A DNA stretch of 13,891 bases, taken from NCBI RefSeq assembly GCF_943912825.1, contig NZ_CALTUX010000043.1, forward strand, positions 1 to 13,891, read 5' to 3'. Position numbers and translations under genes: made by a program. This stretch comes from an uncultured Anaerococcus sp. Lineage in GTDB: Bacteria > Bacillota > Clostridia > Tissierellales > Peptoniphilaceae. Position 1 is the first letter of the stretch. Every line of letters starts with the position of its first letter. A model generated the notes under the pieces. That model made no database searches. It saw only the letters and a list, made by a program, of their open reading frames with translations, and was not told the DNA's origin. This document shows positions 7,330 through 13,891 of this stretch, piece by piece.

Positions 7330-8886
7330 TTATTTTGCAAAATCTATCGCTTTGGACTCTCTTAATAAGTTCACTTTAATTTCACCTGGATACTCTAATT
7401 CATTTTCGATTTTCTTTGCAATATCTCTAGCTATTACAACCATTTCGTCATCTGATACCTTGTCTGGTTTGACTAATATTCTTAGCTCTCTACCAGCTTG
7501 TAGAGCAAATGATTTTTCAACACCATCGAATGAATTTGCGATTTTTTCTAGATTCTCAAGTCTCTTGATATAATTTTCAAGACTTTCGCGTCTAGCTCCT
7601 GGTCTAGCAGCACTTATTGCATCTGCTGTTTGAACTAGGATTGATTCAACACAATTTGGTTCAACATCTCCATGATGAGATTCTATAGCGTTAACTACAT
7701 ATTTGTTTTCGCCGTATTTTATAGCTGCTTCTACACCTAGTGTTATGTGTGTACCTTCTTGCTCTTGGTCTATCGCCTTACCAAGATCGTGTAGCAACCC
7801 ACCACGTCTAGCTAATTGGGCGTCAGCACCTATTTCTTCAGCTAGCATTCCAGCTAAGAGGGCTACCTCTACAGAGTGATTTAAAATATTTTGACCGTAG
7901 GATGTTCTAAATTTCATCTTACCTACTAGCCTTATTAGCTGTGGATGAAGATTCATTATTCCTACTCTTTCTGCAGCTGCCTCACCATCTTCTATGATTC
8001 TGGCTTCTACTTCGTCTGTAGCCTTTTGAAGCATTTCTTCAATTCTAGATGGATTTATTCTTCCATCTTGAATTAATTTCTCTAGTGCAACTTTGGCTAT
8101 TTCGCGTCTTACAGGTTCAAAACATGATATCACTACTGCTTCTGGAGTATCATCTATTATAAGGTCTACTCCTGATGCTTGTTCGAAAGCTCTTATATTT
8201 CTACCTTCACGGCCTATAATTCTACCTTTCATTTCATCTTTTGGAAGGGAGATTACAGATACAGTATTTTCTGAAACTTGCTCTGGGGCAAATCTTTGAA
8301 TAGTGGTAGCTAATATTTCTGTTGCAATCTTTTTACTTTCAGATTTGATTCTTTCTTCAGCTTCCTTTATCATTCTGGCTGATTCATGAATTGTTTCTGA
8401 TTTTACTCTAGCTAATATAATTTCTTTAGCCTCATTGTTGGTTAGTCCAGCGATATTTTGTAGCTCCAACTCTTGTTGTTCTATTAACTTGTCAATTCTT
8501 TCTTCTTTTTGTTTCAATTTTTTCTGATCACTAGAGATTTGATCAGACTTCTTGTCAATCAATAAAGATCGATTGTCTAAACTTTCTTCTTTCTTTATCA
8601 AACGTGCTTCTCTTTTATTAAGTTCGGCTCTCGTTTGATTTAGCATTTCTTCATTTTCAGATTTCAACTTTGATATTTCATCTTTAGCATCGATTAGAGT
8701 TTCTCTTCTTAATGCCTCAGCTTGTTTATTAGCGTCATCTATGATTTGCCTACTTAAACTTTCAGCACTACCAATCTTAGATTCGCCAATCTTCTTACGA
8801 TAAAGATAGCCAAAATAAAAAGCTAACAATACGAAGGCGACAACTATGATGAGAACAACCATTGGATTTAAATTATCAAACATCAT
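7330..8886 (-). CDS. rny: Ribonuclease Y
   Basis: RNase Y is the membrane-anchored endoribonuclease that starts mRNA decay and processing in many Gram-positive bacteria. The 518-residue protein has the full family layout. One N-terminal membrane helix (about 8-28) is followed by a long charged coiled coil (about 35-195). A KH RNA-binding domain contains GRIIGREGRNIRAFE (221-235). The HD phosphodiesterase domain has H337 (LNHSVEVA), H366-D367 (LLHDLGKA) and HH at 404-405. The C-terminus ends with the usual EYPGEIKVNLLRE segment. GGAGGTGAT directly precedes two in-frame ATGs. The second (8883) lies seven bases from GGAGG and may be the real start, removing only one Met. The gene stands alone, with its own promoter candidate and terminator. 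Confidence 0.97.
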   Translation of the reverse strand: MMFDNLNPMVVLIIVVAFVLLAFYFGYLYRKKIGESKIGSAESLSRQIIDDANKQAEALRRETLIDAKDEISKLKSENEEMLNQTRAELNKREARLIKKEESLDNRSLLIDKKSDQISSDQKKLKQKEERIDKLIEQQELELQNIAGLTNNEAKEIILARVKSETIHESARMIKEAEERIKSESKKIATEILATTIQRFAPEQVSENTVSVISLPKDEMKGRIIGREGRNIRAFEQASGVDLIIDDTPEAVVISCFEPVRREIAKVALEKLIQDGRINPSRIEEMLQKATDEVEARIIEDGEAAAERVGIMNLHPQLIRLVGKMKFRTSYGQNILNHSVEVALLAGMLAEEIGADAQLARRGGLLHDLGKAIDQEQEGTHITLGVEAAIKYGENKYVVNAIESHHGDVEPNCVESILVQTADAISAARPGARRESLENYIKRLENLEKIANSFDGVEKSFALQAGRELRILVKPDKVSDDEMVVIARDIAKKIENELEYPGEIKVNLLRESKAIDFAK

Positions 8887-8924
8887 ATCACCTCCAATAA
8901 TATGGAAAATTCATTCCAAATATT

Positions 8925-8953
8925 ATTATACCCGATTTTTATAATTATACGAA
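8925..8953 (-). promoter_or_regulatory. Candidate sigma-A promoter of rny
   Basis: On the minus strand, TTCGTA (8953-8948) is followed after 17 bases by a perfect TATAAT (8930-8925). The -10 box and spacing are good; the -35 box matches the consensus at only three of six positions. Transcription would begin about 30 bases before the ribosome binding site. Confidence 0.45.
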
Positions 8954-8971
8954 ATAGTTTTCATTCGAAAT

Positions 8972-8997
8972 AAAAAAAGCAGCCTAAGCTACTTTTT
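8972..8997 (-). terminator. Terminator overlapping the cysE stop codon
   Basis: Minus-strand AAAAAGTAGC (8997-8988) pairs with GCTGCTTTTT (8983-8974) around a TTAG loop, with one G-U pair, and runs into seven T (8978-8972). The cysE stop codon TAG (8991-8989) lies inside the ascending arm, so the last codons of cysE form part of the terminator hairpin. Confidence 0.8.
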
Positions 8998-9516
8998 ATG
9001 AGGTATTATTCGAGCAGGCGAACCTACGGCAGTACAATCACTTGGCACATCAGTAAGAACAACAGAGTTTGCTCCAATCATGCTATTATCTCCTATGTGA
9101 ATATTACCTAGCAATACAGCACCAGCTCCAATCATTACATTATTACCAACAGTTGGATGTCTCTTTACTTTTTTATTTGTTATGGCTCCTAGAGTCACTG
9201 AATGATATATCAAAACATCATCCCCAATTTCTGCTGTTTCTCCAATGACAGTTGCCATTCCGTGATCTATGTAACATCTACGTCCTATCTTAGCTCCTGG
9301 ATGGATTTCTATTCCAGTTTCCATCCTTGCTTTAAAGGCGGTTTCCTCTGCCTCATATAATTTACCCTCTAGATATAAATTATGGGCAATATAATGGGCT
9401 AGTAGAGCCTTAATTCCAGCAGAGAAGAGGATTGCCTCCTCTTTACTTTTTAATGCTGGATCTTTTTTTAGGGCGTTTTCTATTAATTCTTCTTTATATT
9501 GGTTATAATTCAACAT
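8989..9516 (-). CDS. cysE: Serine O-acetyltransferase
   Basis: CysE acetylates serine with acetyl-CoA to make O-acetylserine, the substrate of CysK. An N-terminal helical part (KKDPALKSKEEAILF, then KALLAHYIAHNLY) precedes a left-handed beta-helix of hexapeptide repeats (GIEIHPGAKIGRRCYIDHG, then GETAEIGDDV, KRHPTVG and GAGAVLLGNIHIGDNSMIGANSVV). The DHG and KRHP histidines are the expected catalytic residues. With the start used here it has 175 residues, like short bacterial CysE forms. The frame also opens at GTG 9549, but that extension translates the conserved cysK tail out of frame and has no ribosome binding site, so ATG 9516 is preferred although its own site (CGGA) is weak. Overlap with cysK by 14 bases suggests coupling. 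The short C-terminus ends in PHKK. Confidence 0.92.
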   Translation of the reverse strand: MLNYNQYKEELIENALKKDPALKSKEEAILFSAGIKALLAHYIAHNLYLEGKLYEAEETAFKARMETGIEIHPGAKIGRRCYIDHGMATVIGETAEIGDDVLIYHSVTLGAITNKKVKRHPTVGNNVMIGAGAVLLGNIHIGDNSMIGANSVVLTDVPSDCTAVGSPARIIPHKK

Positions 9517-10420
9517 TTCCGTATAACTCAGTTGATAGATATCTTTCACCTGTATCAGGTAGAACAGTTACCACAACTTTCCCCTCTCCTAATTTATCTG
9601 CTATCTCTATAGCACCTTTAACATTGGCGCCTGATGATATACCAACAGCTAATCCTTCGTTATTTGCTAAAAATCTAGACATCTCTATTGCATCATCACC
9701 TTTTACATCTACTATTCCATCGACTATATCAAAATCAAGATTCTTTGGTATGAAGTTACCACCTATACCTTGAATTTTATGGCCACCAGCCTTACCACCT
9801 GATAAAAGTGGACTTTCAGCAGGTTCTATAGCGTATATTTTAGTGTCTGGGTTAGCTTCTTTTAATTTTCTACCAACACCTGTTACAGTTCCACCTGTAC
9901 CTACTCCTGCTATAAAGGCATCTGGACTAATTTCTGCTAGAATTTCAGGTCCTGTGGTTTCGTAGTGTGCTTTGATATTAGCAGGATTTGAAAATTGGTC
10001 TGGCATGAAATAGCCATTTTCTTCAGCCAATTCTTTTGCTTTATCAACTGATCCTTGTAAAGCGCCTTCAGTAGTTCTTATGACTTTCGCACCATATGCC
10101 ATAGCAAGTTTTGCTCTTTCTATACTCATAGATGCAGGCATGGTCAGGATTAAGTTGTAACCTTTTGCAGCAGCTAGAGCAGCAAGGGCTACACCAGTGT
10201 TACCACTAGTAGGTTCTACAATTGTTCCACCTTTTTTTAATTTTCCACTTTTTTCTGCTTCTTCTATCATGTAGAGGGCAATCCTATCCTTGATAGAACC
10301 AGCTATATTGTTTTTTTCTACTTTTACATAGATGTCAGCTCTGCCCTCTTTTTTAAGAGAGTTAAGTTTTAATAATGGGGTATTACCAATTAACTCTGTT
10401 GGATTTTTTTTAATAGTCAT
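9503..10420 (-). CDS. cysK: Cysteine synthase A (O-acetylserine sulfhydrylase)
   Basis: CysK combines O-acetylserine with sulfide to give cysteine, using PLP. The 305-residue protein shows KNNIAGSIKDR with Schiff-base lysine K44, the substrate loop TSGNTG (71-76), the phosphate-binding GTGGTVTG (174-181), the GIGGNFIP loop (218-225), SSGAN (262-266) and the PDTGERYLST end (288-297). The frame also extends to 10450, but AAAGGA at 10431-10426 lies five bases before ATG 10420, and MTIKKNPTELIGNTPLLKL is a typical CysK start, so 10420 is chosen. It is the first gene of a two-gene unit with cysE, which overlaps its 3' end. A good promoter lies about 100 bases upstream. No T-box or other known riboswitch motif was seen in the leader. 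Confidence 0.96.
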   Translation of the reverse strand: MTIKKNPTELIGNTPLLKLNSLKKEGRADIYVKVEKNNIAGSIKDRIALYMIEEAEKSGKLKKGGTIVEPTSGNTGVALAALAAAKGYNLILTMPASMSIERAKLAMAYGAKVIRTTEGALQGSVDKAKELAEENGYFMPDQFSNPANIKAHYETTGPEILAEISPDAFIAGVGTGGTVTGVGRKLKEANPDTKIYAIEPAESPLLSGGKAGGHKIQGIGGNFIPKNLDFDIVDGIVDVKGDDAIEMSRFLANNEGLAVGISSGANVKGAIEIADKLGEGKVVVTVLPDTGERYLSTELYGNVEL

Positions 10421-10524
10421 AAATATCCTTTCTTTATATATGCGCATCATTAATAAATGATTTAAATTATTATTTCCTACATTTTTACTATACTTTAAAA
10501 AGCAATCTTTTAAAATATTATTAA

Positions 10525-10553
10525 ATTATTCCGTGTTTACGGGTTCAGGTCAA
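10525..10553 (-). promoter_or_regulatory. Promoter of cysK-cysE, with a small dyad in the spacer
   Basis: On the minus strand, TTGACC (10553-10548) is followed after exactly 17 bases by AATAAT (10530-10525); each box matches the consensus at five of six positions. The spacer holds a perfect short dyad, CCGT-AAAC-ACGG (10542-10531), the right position for a repressor or activator site. The leader to the cysK start would be about 100 bases. It contains a small hairpin (ATCATT/AATGAT, 10447-10462) before the ribosome binding site. Confidence 0.6.
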
Positions 10554-10573
10554 GGCTCTCTATGTTTAGTATT

Positions 10574-11113
10574 TTAATTTAATTTAGGTACTTTTCCTGT
10601 TTTTCTTAATTTATCTAAGCTTTCTAAGGCGATCTTTAATGAATCTTCAGGTGCTTTTGCTCTTTTTTTCATTTTTGTATTACCAAATAGGTTAGTATAA
10701 GATCCGTCTGCCCAGAAGATATTCTTTTTAAACATAGTTGTAACTAGGGCATAAATTGGATTTAGAAGATTTACAAAAGCAAAAGGGAAGAAGTTTAGTG
10801 GACTAACTCCTAAAGTTTTCATTTGATATGCACCGCAAGCAGTCCATGGAAACATAACAGCCCAGAGAGTGCCTGCATCTTCTAGAGTTCTTGATAGCAT
10901 ATTACGGGAAAGTCCGAGCTCGTCATATTTATCTTCGTATAAAGGAGCAGGTACTCCTATTCCTAAAAATTGGTCACACATAGTAGCGTCACAGAAAATT
11001 GATGTAAGCATGGTTAAACCTACTAGGCCACCAACTGTATTAATTCTTTCTTTTAGGTGGGAGAAAAGTTTTTTGATGATACCAGCTTTTTCTAATGCTC
11101 CCCCAAATGACAC
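10574..11113 (-). CDS. nhaC: NhaC antiporter, C-terminal fragment as read
   Basis: This second open frame of the split antiporter has 179 residues starting at an internal Met in SFGGALEKAG. It carries conserved NhaC C-terminal motifs (TSIFCDATMCDQFLGIGVPA and GTLWAVMFPWTACGAYQ) and a hydrophilic tail ending KVPKLN. No ribosome binding site of its own is evident. Independent expression is therefore unlikely unless coupled to the end of the upstream frame, which stops 22 bases inside it. Confidence 0.55.
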   Translation of the reverse strand: MSFGGALEKAGIIKKLFSHLKERINTVGGLVGLTMLTSIFCDATMCDQFLGIGVPAPLYEDKYDELGLSRNMLSRTLEDAGTLWAVMFPWTACGAYQMKTLGVSPLNFFPFAFVNLLNPIYALVTTMFKKNIFWADGSYTNLFGNTKMKKRAKAPEDSLKIALESLDKLRKTGKVPKLN

Positions 11114-12111
11114 TGCGAGTAGTTCAGATTAATTGTCCACATTTGATTATTCATTCCACCCTTTGCAAGTGCTTTGTCTACAAAATCATTTCCTGTCTCA
11201 ATACTTGGTCCGTAGTGGAGGATTGCAAATATTTCGGCTAATGATCTTTGTTTTTGAAAAATAATGGAAAAGACTAAGCCAACACATACAGAAATAATTA
11301 CTCCAGCAAGACCCTCAATTCTTAAAACACAAAGTAAGATAATTAGTAATATTGGTAAAAGAACTAGTGGATTTAAATTAAAATTGCTAGAAAGAGCGCT
11401 TTTTATTCCTTCAGCTATATTTTGGTCATAGTTTACAACATTTGCCCTAAGTCCTATTAGGCTATAAAGGATAAGAGAAATTATAAATATAGGACCAGTT
11501 GTAGAAACCATTACTGTAACGTGATCAAATAATCCGGTTTTTGCAACACCAGCTGCAAGATTGGTTGTATCTGATAAGGGAGAAAATTTATCTCCTATGT
11601 AAGCTCCTGAGATTACCATGCCAGCTGTTATTGCTGGATTAATCCCGAGACCTTGTCCTATAGTCATAAAAGCTATACCGATTGTTGCTGTTGCTGTCCA
11701 TGATGACCCACATGATAGACTAACAAGAGATGTTATAATGCATCCAATTGGCAGGAAGAGCTTTGGATTTAAAAGTTCTAAACCATAGTAGATTAGGGCA
11801 GGTATTGTGCCAGAAATCATAAAAGAGGATATTAGCAAGCCAACAGTTAATAATATTAAAATGGCATTAAGAGTTTTTCTAATTCGTTCTATAATTCCAT
11901 CAAGCATTTCTCTAAAACTTATTCCACACATAAGCCCTACAAGAGAAGCAACAATAATCCCGCAAATAAGTGGAAGGTGAGCAGCGTCATAAATATTTTC
12001 TTTTCCATCTTTCGCAAATACAAAGACATAAATCATTAGACTTACCATAGTAAATATGGGAAGGACTGCTTCAAATAAATTTGGTAGTCTAACTATTTTT
12101 TCATTTTTCAT
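11092..12111 (-). CDS. nhaC: NhaC antiporter, N-terminal fragment as read
   Basis: This is the first open frame of the split antiporter: 339 residues, with about eight or nine hydrophobic segments and the GDKFSPLSDTTNLA motif. Its last eleven or so residues (after MWTINL) are out of frame and do not resemble NhaC. Alone it would lack the C-terminal helices, so function as a separate protein is doubtful. It is listed because the reading frame is intact in the given sequence. Confidence 0.6.
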   Translation of the reverse strand: MKNEKIVRLPNLFEAVLPIFTMVSLMIYVFVFAKDGKENIYDAAHLPLICGIIVASLVGLMCGISFREMLDGIIERIRKTLNAILILLTVGLLISSFMISGTIPALIYYGLELLNPKLFLPIGCIITSLVSLSCGSSWTATATIGIAFMTIGQGLGINPAITAGMVISGAYIGDKFSPLSDTTNLAAGVAKTGLFDHVTVMVSTTGPIFIISLILYSLIGLRANVVNYDQNIAEGIKSALSSNFNLNPLVLLPILLIILLCVLRIEGLAGVIISVCVGLVFSIIFQKQRSLAEIFAILHYGPSIETGNDFVDKALAKGGMNNQMWTINLNYSQCHLGEH

Positions 12112-12211
12112 AATAACTCCTTAAATACATTATCGTAATAAATTACATATCTATATGCTACAACAAATTGATAAAAAAGTTGATTATTAATTTCTCTTAT
12201 TATTCAGATGA

Positions 12212-12223
12212 CTTAGTACTAAG
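12212..12223. promoter_or_regulatory. 12-bp perfect palindrome upstream of nhaC
   Basis: CTTAGTACTAAG is its own reverse complement and lies about 100 bases before the nhaC start, in the tsf-nhaC spacer. A minus-strand TATAAT (12262-12257) lies just upstream but has no good -35 box. A regulator site is possible, but a 12-bp palindrome in AT-rich DNA is weak evidence alone. Confidence 0.3.
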
Positions 12224-12303
12224 GTATATTAAGCTATTTGTCATTAGTATACTTGTATTATATATAGTGAATTTACAAGTTAGCTAAGGCTTGTATTTTT
12301 GAT

Positions 12304-12345
12304 AAAAAAATCCCTCATATGGCCTTATGACCATATGAGGGATTT
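12304..12345 (-). terminator. Strong terminator of the rpsB-tsf operon
   Basis: A perfect 15-bp stem (12308-12322 with 12331-12345; core TCCCTCATATGG/CCATATGAGGGA) closes an eight-base loop. On the minus strand it runs into T's through 12304. It begins 28 bases after the tsf stop codon and is the strongest hairpin in the window. It isolates tsf from nhaC. Confidence 0.93.
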
Positions 12346-12372
12346 GATTGAGATATAATCTCTAATATTAAA

Positions 12373-13041
12373 TTATAGGTTCATTTGACCTGCTACTTCA
12401 GCTGCGAAGTCCTCTTCTTTCTTCTCTAATCCTTCGCCTACTTCAAATCTAGCAAATCTTCTAATTTTGATGTTTTCTCCAACACCATTAGCTGTATCTC
12501 TTAGTAATTGTTCTATTGTTTGATCAGGATTTTTAATGAACGCTTGATCTAATAGGCATACTTCAGAGAACCATTTTTTAAGTCTTCCTTCAACCTTTTT
12601 CTCAGCTATCATTTGTTTTTTATCTTCTGGCATATTTTCATTTGCCTCATTCATAGCTTGTTTGATTAGGATTTCTTTTTGTTCAGCTACATCTGCTTCA
12701 TCAGCATCTGCTTCTGATATATATTTAGGATTGCTTGCAGCAATGTGCATAGCAAGGTCTTTAGCAAATTGTTTAACAGAATCTGTGTTTGCTGAGAAAT
12801 CTGTTTCAGTATTGATTTCAACAATTACACCAATCTTATCATTGTGGATGTAAGAACCGATTACACCTTCTGCAGCAATTCTACCTGCTTTTTTATCTAG
12901 TGTAGCTTGACCTTTTTCTCTAAGGATTTTTTGAGCCTTATCGATATCACCGCCGGCTTCTTCAAGGGCCTTTTTACAGTCCATCATTCCAGCGCCAGAT
13001 CTTTCTCTTAATTCTTTTACTAATTTTGCACTAATTGCCAT
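12373..13041 (-). CDS. tsf: Translation elongation factor Ts
   Basis: EF-Ts is the nucleotide exchange factor that releases GDP from EF-Tu. The 222-residue protein has the N-terminal UBA-like domain (AKLVKELRERSGAGMMDCKKAL, about 5-26; AEGVIGSYIH ends the linker) and the EF-Tu-contacting TDFSAN motif (80-85). A single core domain follows, ending IRRFARFEVGEGLEKKEEDF. It is shorter than the E. coli two-core form (about 280 residues), consistent with compact one-core EF-Ts proteins of many Gram-positives. AAAGGGG lies six bases before the ATG. It follows rpsB after a 14-base gap and shares its transcript. A strong terminator follows tsf directly, so pyrH and frr, frequent downstream neighbours, are not in this operon. 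Confidence 0.97.
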   Translation of the reverse strand: MAISAKLVKELRERSGAGMMDCKKALEEAGGDIDKAQKILREKGQATLDKKAGRIAAEGVIGSYIHNDKIGVIVEINTETDFSANTDSVKQFAKDLAMHIAASNPKYISEADADEADVAEQKEILIKQAMNEANENMPEDKKQMIAEKKVEGRLKKWFSEVCLLDQAFIKNPDQTIEQLLRDTANGVGENIKIRRFARFEVGEGLEKKEEDFAAEVAGQMNL

Positions 13042-13055
13042 CTTTTACCCCTTTA

Positions 13056-13891
13056 TTATTCTGCTTCGTTTTCTTCGAAAGCTTGTGTTTCGATTTCTTC
13101 AGCTGCTTCTTTTAGTTCTTCTTCAGAGACTTCTTCCTTAGTTTCTATAGAATCATCAGCTTCTTCAGATTCTTCTTCAAATGCTTCCTCATCTGCTGAT
13201 GGGTCAAATTCGTTACCTTGATTAGCTTCTATTACAGCATCTGCCATAACTGATGTTATTAGCTTAACTGCTCTTATTGCATCATCGTTTCCTGGTATTG
13301 CAATATCTACTTCATCTGGGTCACAGTTTGTATCAACAATTGCAACTACTGGAATTCCAAGAATTTTAGCTTCGTGTACTGCTATAGATTCTTCACCTGG
13401 ATCTACTACAAATAATACATCTGGTAGTTCAACCATATCTTTGATACCACCAAGGTTTCTTTCTAGTTTATCCATTTCTTTTTGATATTGTAGAACTTCT
13501 TTTTTAGGTAGAAGATCAAATGTTCCATCTTCTTCCATCTTTTCATATCTTTGAAGTTTCTCTACACTTTTTCTGATTGTTTTAAAGTTTGTAAGCATTC
13601 CACCTAACCATCTGTGAGATACATAGTATTGACCAGATCTCTTTGCTTCAGTTTGGATAGAGTCTTGTGCTTGTTTTTTTGTACCTACAAATAGAACTCT
13701 ACCACCATCAGCTACTATATCTCTAATAGCCTTGTAAGCATCTTCTATTTGGTTAGCTGTCTTTTGAAGATCAACTATATAGATACCATTTCTTTCTGTG
13801 AAGATGTACTTAGCCATTTTAGGGTTCCATCTTCTAGTTTGGTGTCCAAAATGTACACCGGCTTCTAATAATTTTTTCATTGAAACTACTG
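13056..13891 (-). CDS. rpsB: 30S ribosomal protein S2, 5' end cut by window edge
   Basis: S2 binds the 30S subunit near the S1 and mRNA-exit region. The sequence SMKKLLEAGVHFGHQTRRWNPKM is the conserved S2 N-terminus; the ATG at 13880 is the internal Met of this motif. The frame remains open to the edge, adding ...VVS before that Met, so only a couple of codons (typically M-A/S) are missing. Other conserved segments are IYIVDLQKT, VLFVGTKKQA, RWLGGMLTNFKTI, PDVLFVVDP, GIPVVAIVDTNCDPD and IPGNDDAIRAV. The C-terminus (about residues 223-274 counted from ATG 13880) is an unusually long acidic extension in which half of 52 residues are D or E. S2 tails vary between species, and its role here is unknown. 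tsf follows 14 bases downstream. Confidence 0.97.
   Translation of the reverse strand, partial: VVSMKKLLEAGVHFGHQTRRWNPKMAKYIFTERNGIYIVDLQKTANQIEDAYKAIRDIVADGGRVLFVGTKKQAQDSIQTEAKRSGQYYVSHRWLGGMLTNFKTIRKSVEKLQRYEKMEEDGTFDLLPKKEVLQYQKEMDKLERNLGGIKDMVELPDVLFVVDPGEESIAVHEAKILGIPVVAIVDTNCDPDEVDIAIPGNDDAIRAVKLITSVMADAVIEANQGNEFDPSADEEAFEEESEEADDSIETKEEVSEEELKEAAEEIETQAFEENEAE

Larger units (their letters stand above)
10574..12111 (-). pseudogene. nhaC: Na+/H+ antiporter NhaC, split by a one-base deletion
   Basis: NhaC antiporters exchange cytoplasmic Na+ for external H+ (or related substrates) across the membrane. Two adjacent minus-strand frames together encode one such protein. The first 339 codons carry most membrane helices, SLSCGSSWTATATIGIAF (131-148) and the signature GDKFSPLSDTTNLA (173-186). 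At the junction the first frame reads MWTINL and then turns to nonsense and stops. The other frame resumes with LLAVSFGGALEKAG, as expected for the family. Only 20 bases separate the ATT of MWTI from the TCA of SFGG, where 21 are needed. Adding one base between the two A's at 11124/11123 can give MWTINLILLAVSFGG, and the restored protein is 512 residues. The start has AAGGAG at five bases. Either this is a real pseudogene or a sequencing/assembly error; the rest is well preserved, so the break is recent or artefactual. Confidence 0.88.

Noticed and set aside
9517..9549. GTG-initiated N-terminal extension of cysE
   Set aside because: It covers the conserved cysK C-terminal codons in another frame, has no ribosome binding site, and adds residues that do not fit the family.
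9432..9773. Plus-strand open frame across the cysK/cysE junction, and similar antisense frames within mutL, miaA, the PLP gene, rny and tsf
   Set aside because: They lie opposite well-conserved genes, have no ribosome binding sites and no recognisable protein features; they are shadows of codon bias on the coding strand.
10421..10450. Upstream ATG extension of cysK
   Set aside because: The ribosome binding site AAAGGA lies inside this extension, and the conserved start of the family is at 10420.
10421..10524. Possible T-box or sulfur riboswitch in the cysK leader
   Set aside because: The leader is only about 100 AT-rich bases, with no T-box AGGGTGG-like element, no S-box core and no terminator/antiterminator pair.
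1..13891. Search for CRISPR arrays, tRNA/rRNA genes, insertion sequences and defence or toxin-antitoxin systems
   Set aside because: No regularly spaced repeats, cloverleaf-like runs, transposase motifs or paired small genes were seen on either strand.

Overview
The window is a stretch of ordinary-looking chromosome from a low-GC, Gram-positive (Firmicute-type) bacterium. The clues are AT-rich coding and spacer DNA, strong GGAGG/AAAGGAG ribosome binding sites, Rho-independent terminators, RNase Y, a short one-core EF-Ts, and a mutS-mutL-miaA-gamma-lyase cluster of the kind seen in Clostridia and relatives. Protein style and AT bias suggest an anaerobic coccus of the Tissierellia/Peptoniphilaceae type (Anaerococcus-like). 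That placement is an inference; no 16S or other phylogenetic marker was tested.

Layout. Positions 1-5844 (+ strand) are one tightly overlapping operon: the 3' two-thirds of mutS, then mutL, miaA and a PLP enzyme of the methionine gamma-lyase/'aluminum resistance' family. Each gene overlaps the next, and mutL and miaA use GTG and TTG starts. The operon ends at a hairpin (5850-5886) shared with a convergent gene. Everything to the right is on the minus strand. In order along the + coordinates it is: a XerC/XerD-type tyrosine recombinase (5885-6874), a 450-base spacer with no gene, rny (RNase Y), the cysK-cysE cysteine-synthesis pair, a frameshifted nhaC Na+/H+ antiporter, tsf (EF-Ts) and rpsB (ribosomal protein S2, cut by the right edge).

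How the genes work together. MutS and MutL form the mismatch-repair core, MiaA modifies tRNA A37, and CysE and CysK make cysteine from serine via O-acetylserine. RNase Y starts mRNA decay at the membrane. S2 and EF-Ts belong to translation and end at a strong terminator. NhaC would exchange Na+ for H+, but the sequence as given carries a one-base deletion that splits it into two reading frames.

No mobile element, CRISPR array, phage gene or defence system was seen. The points most worth a second look are: a MutL whose C-terminal endonuclease/zinc motifs are all degenerate although the domain is full length; a MutS tail without an obvious beta-clamp motif; the single-base break in nhaC; a 17-bp near-perfect inverted repeat in the gene-free spacer upstream of the recombinase; a small dyad inside the cysK promoter; and a strongly acidic tail on S2.
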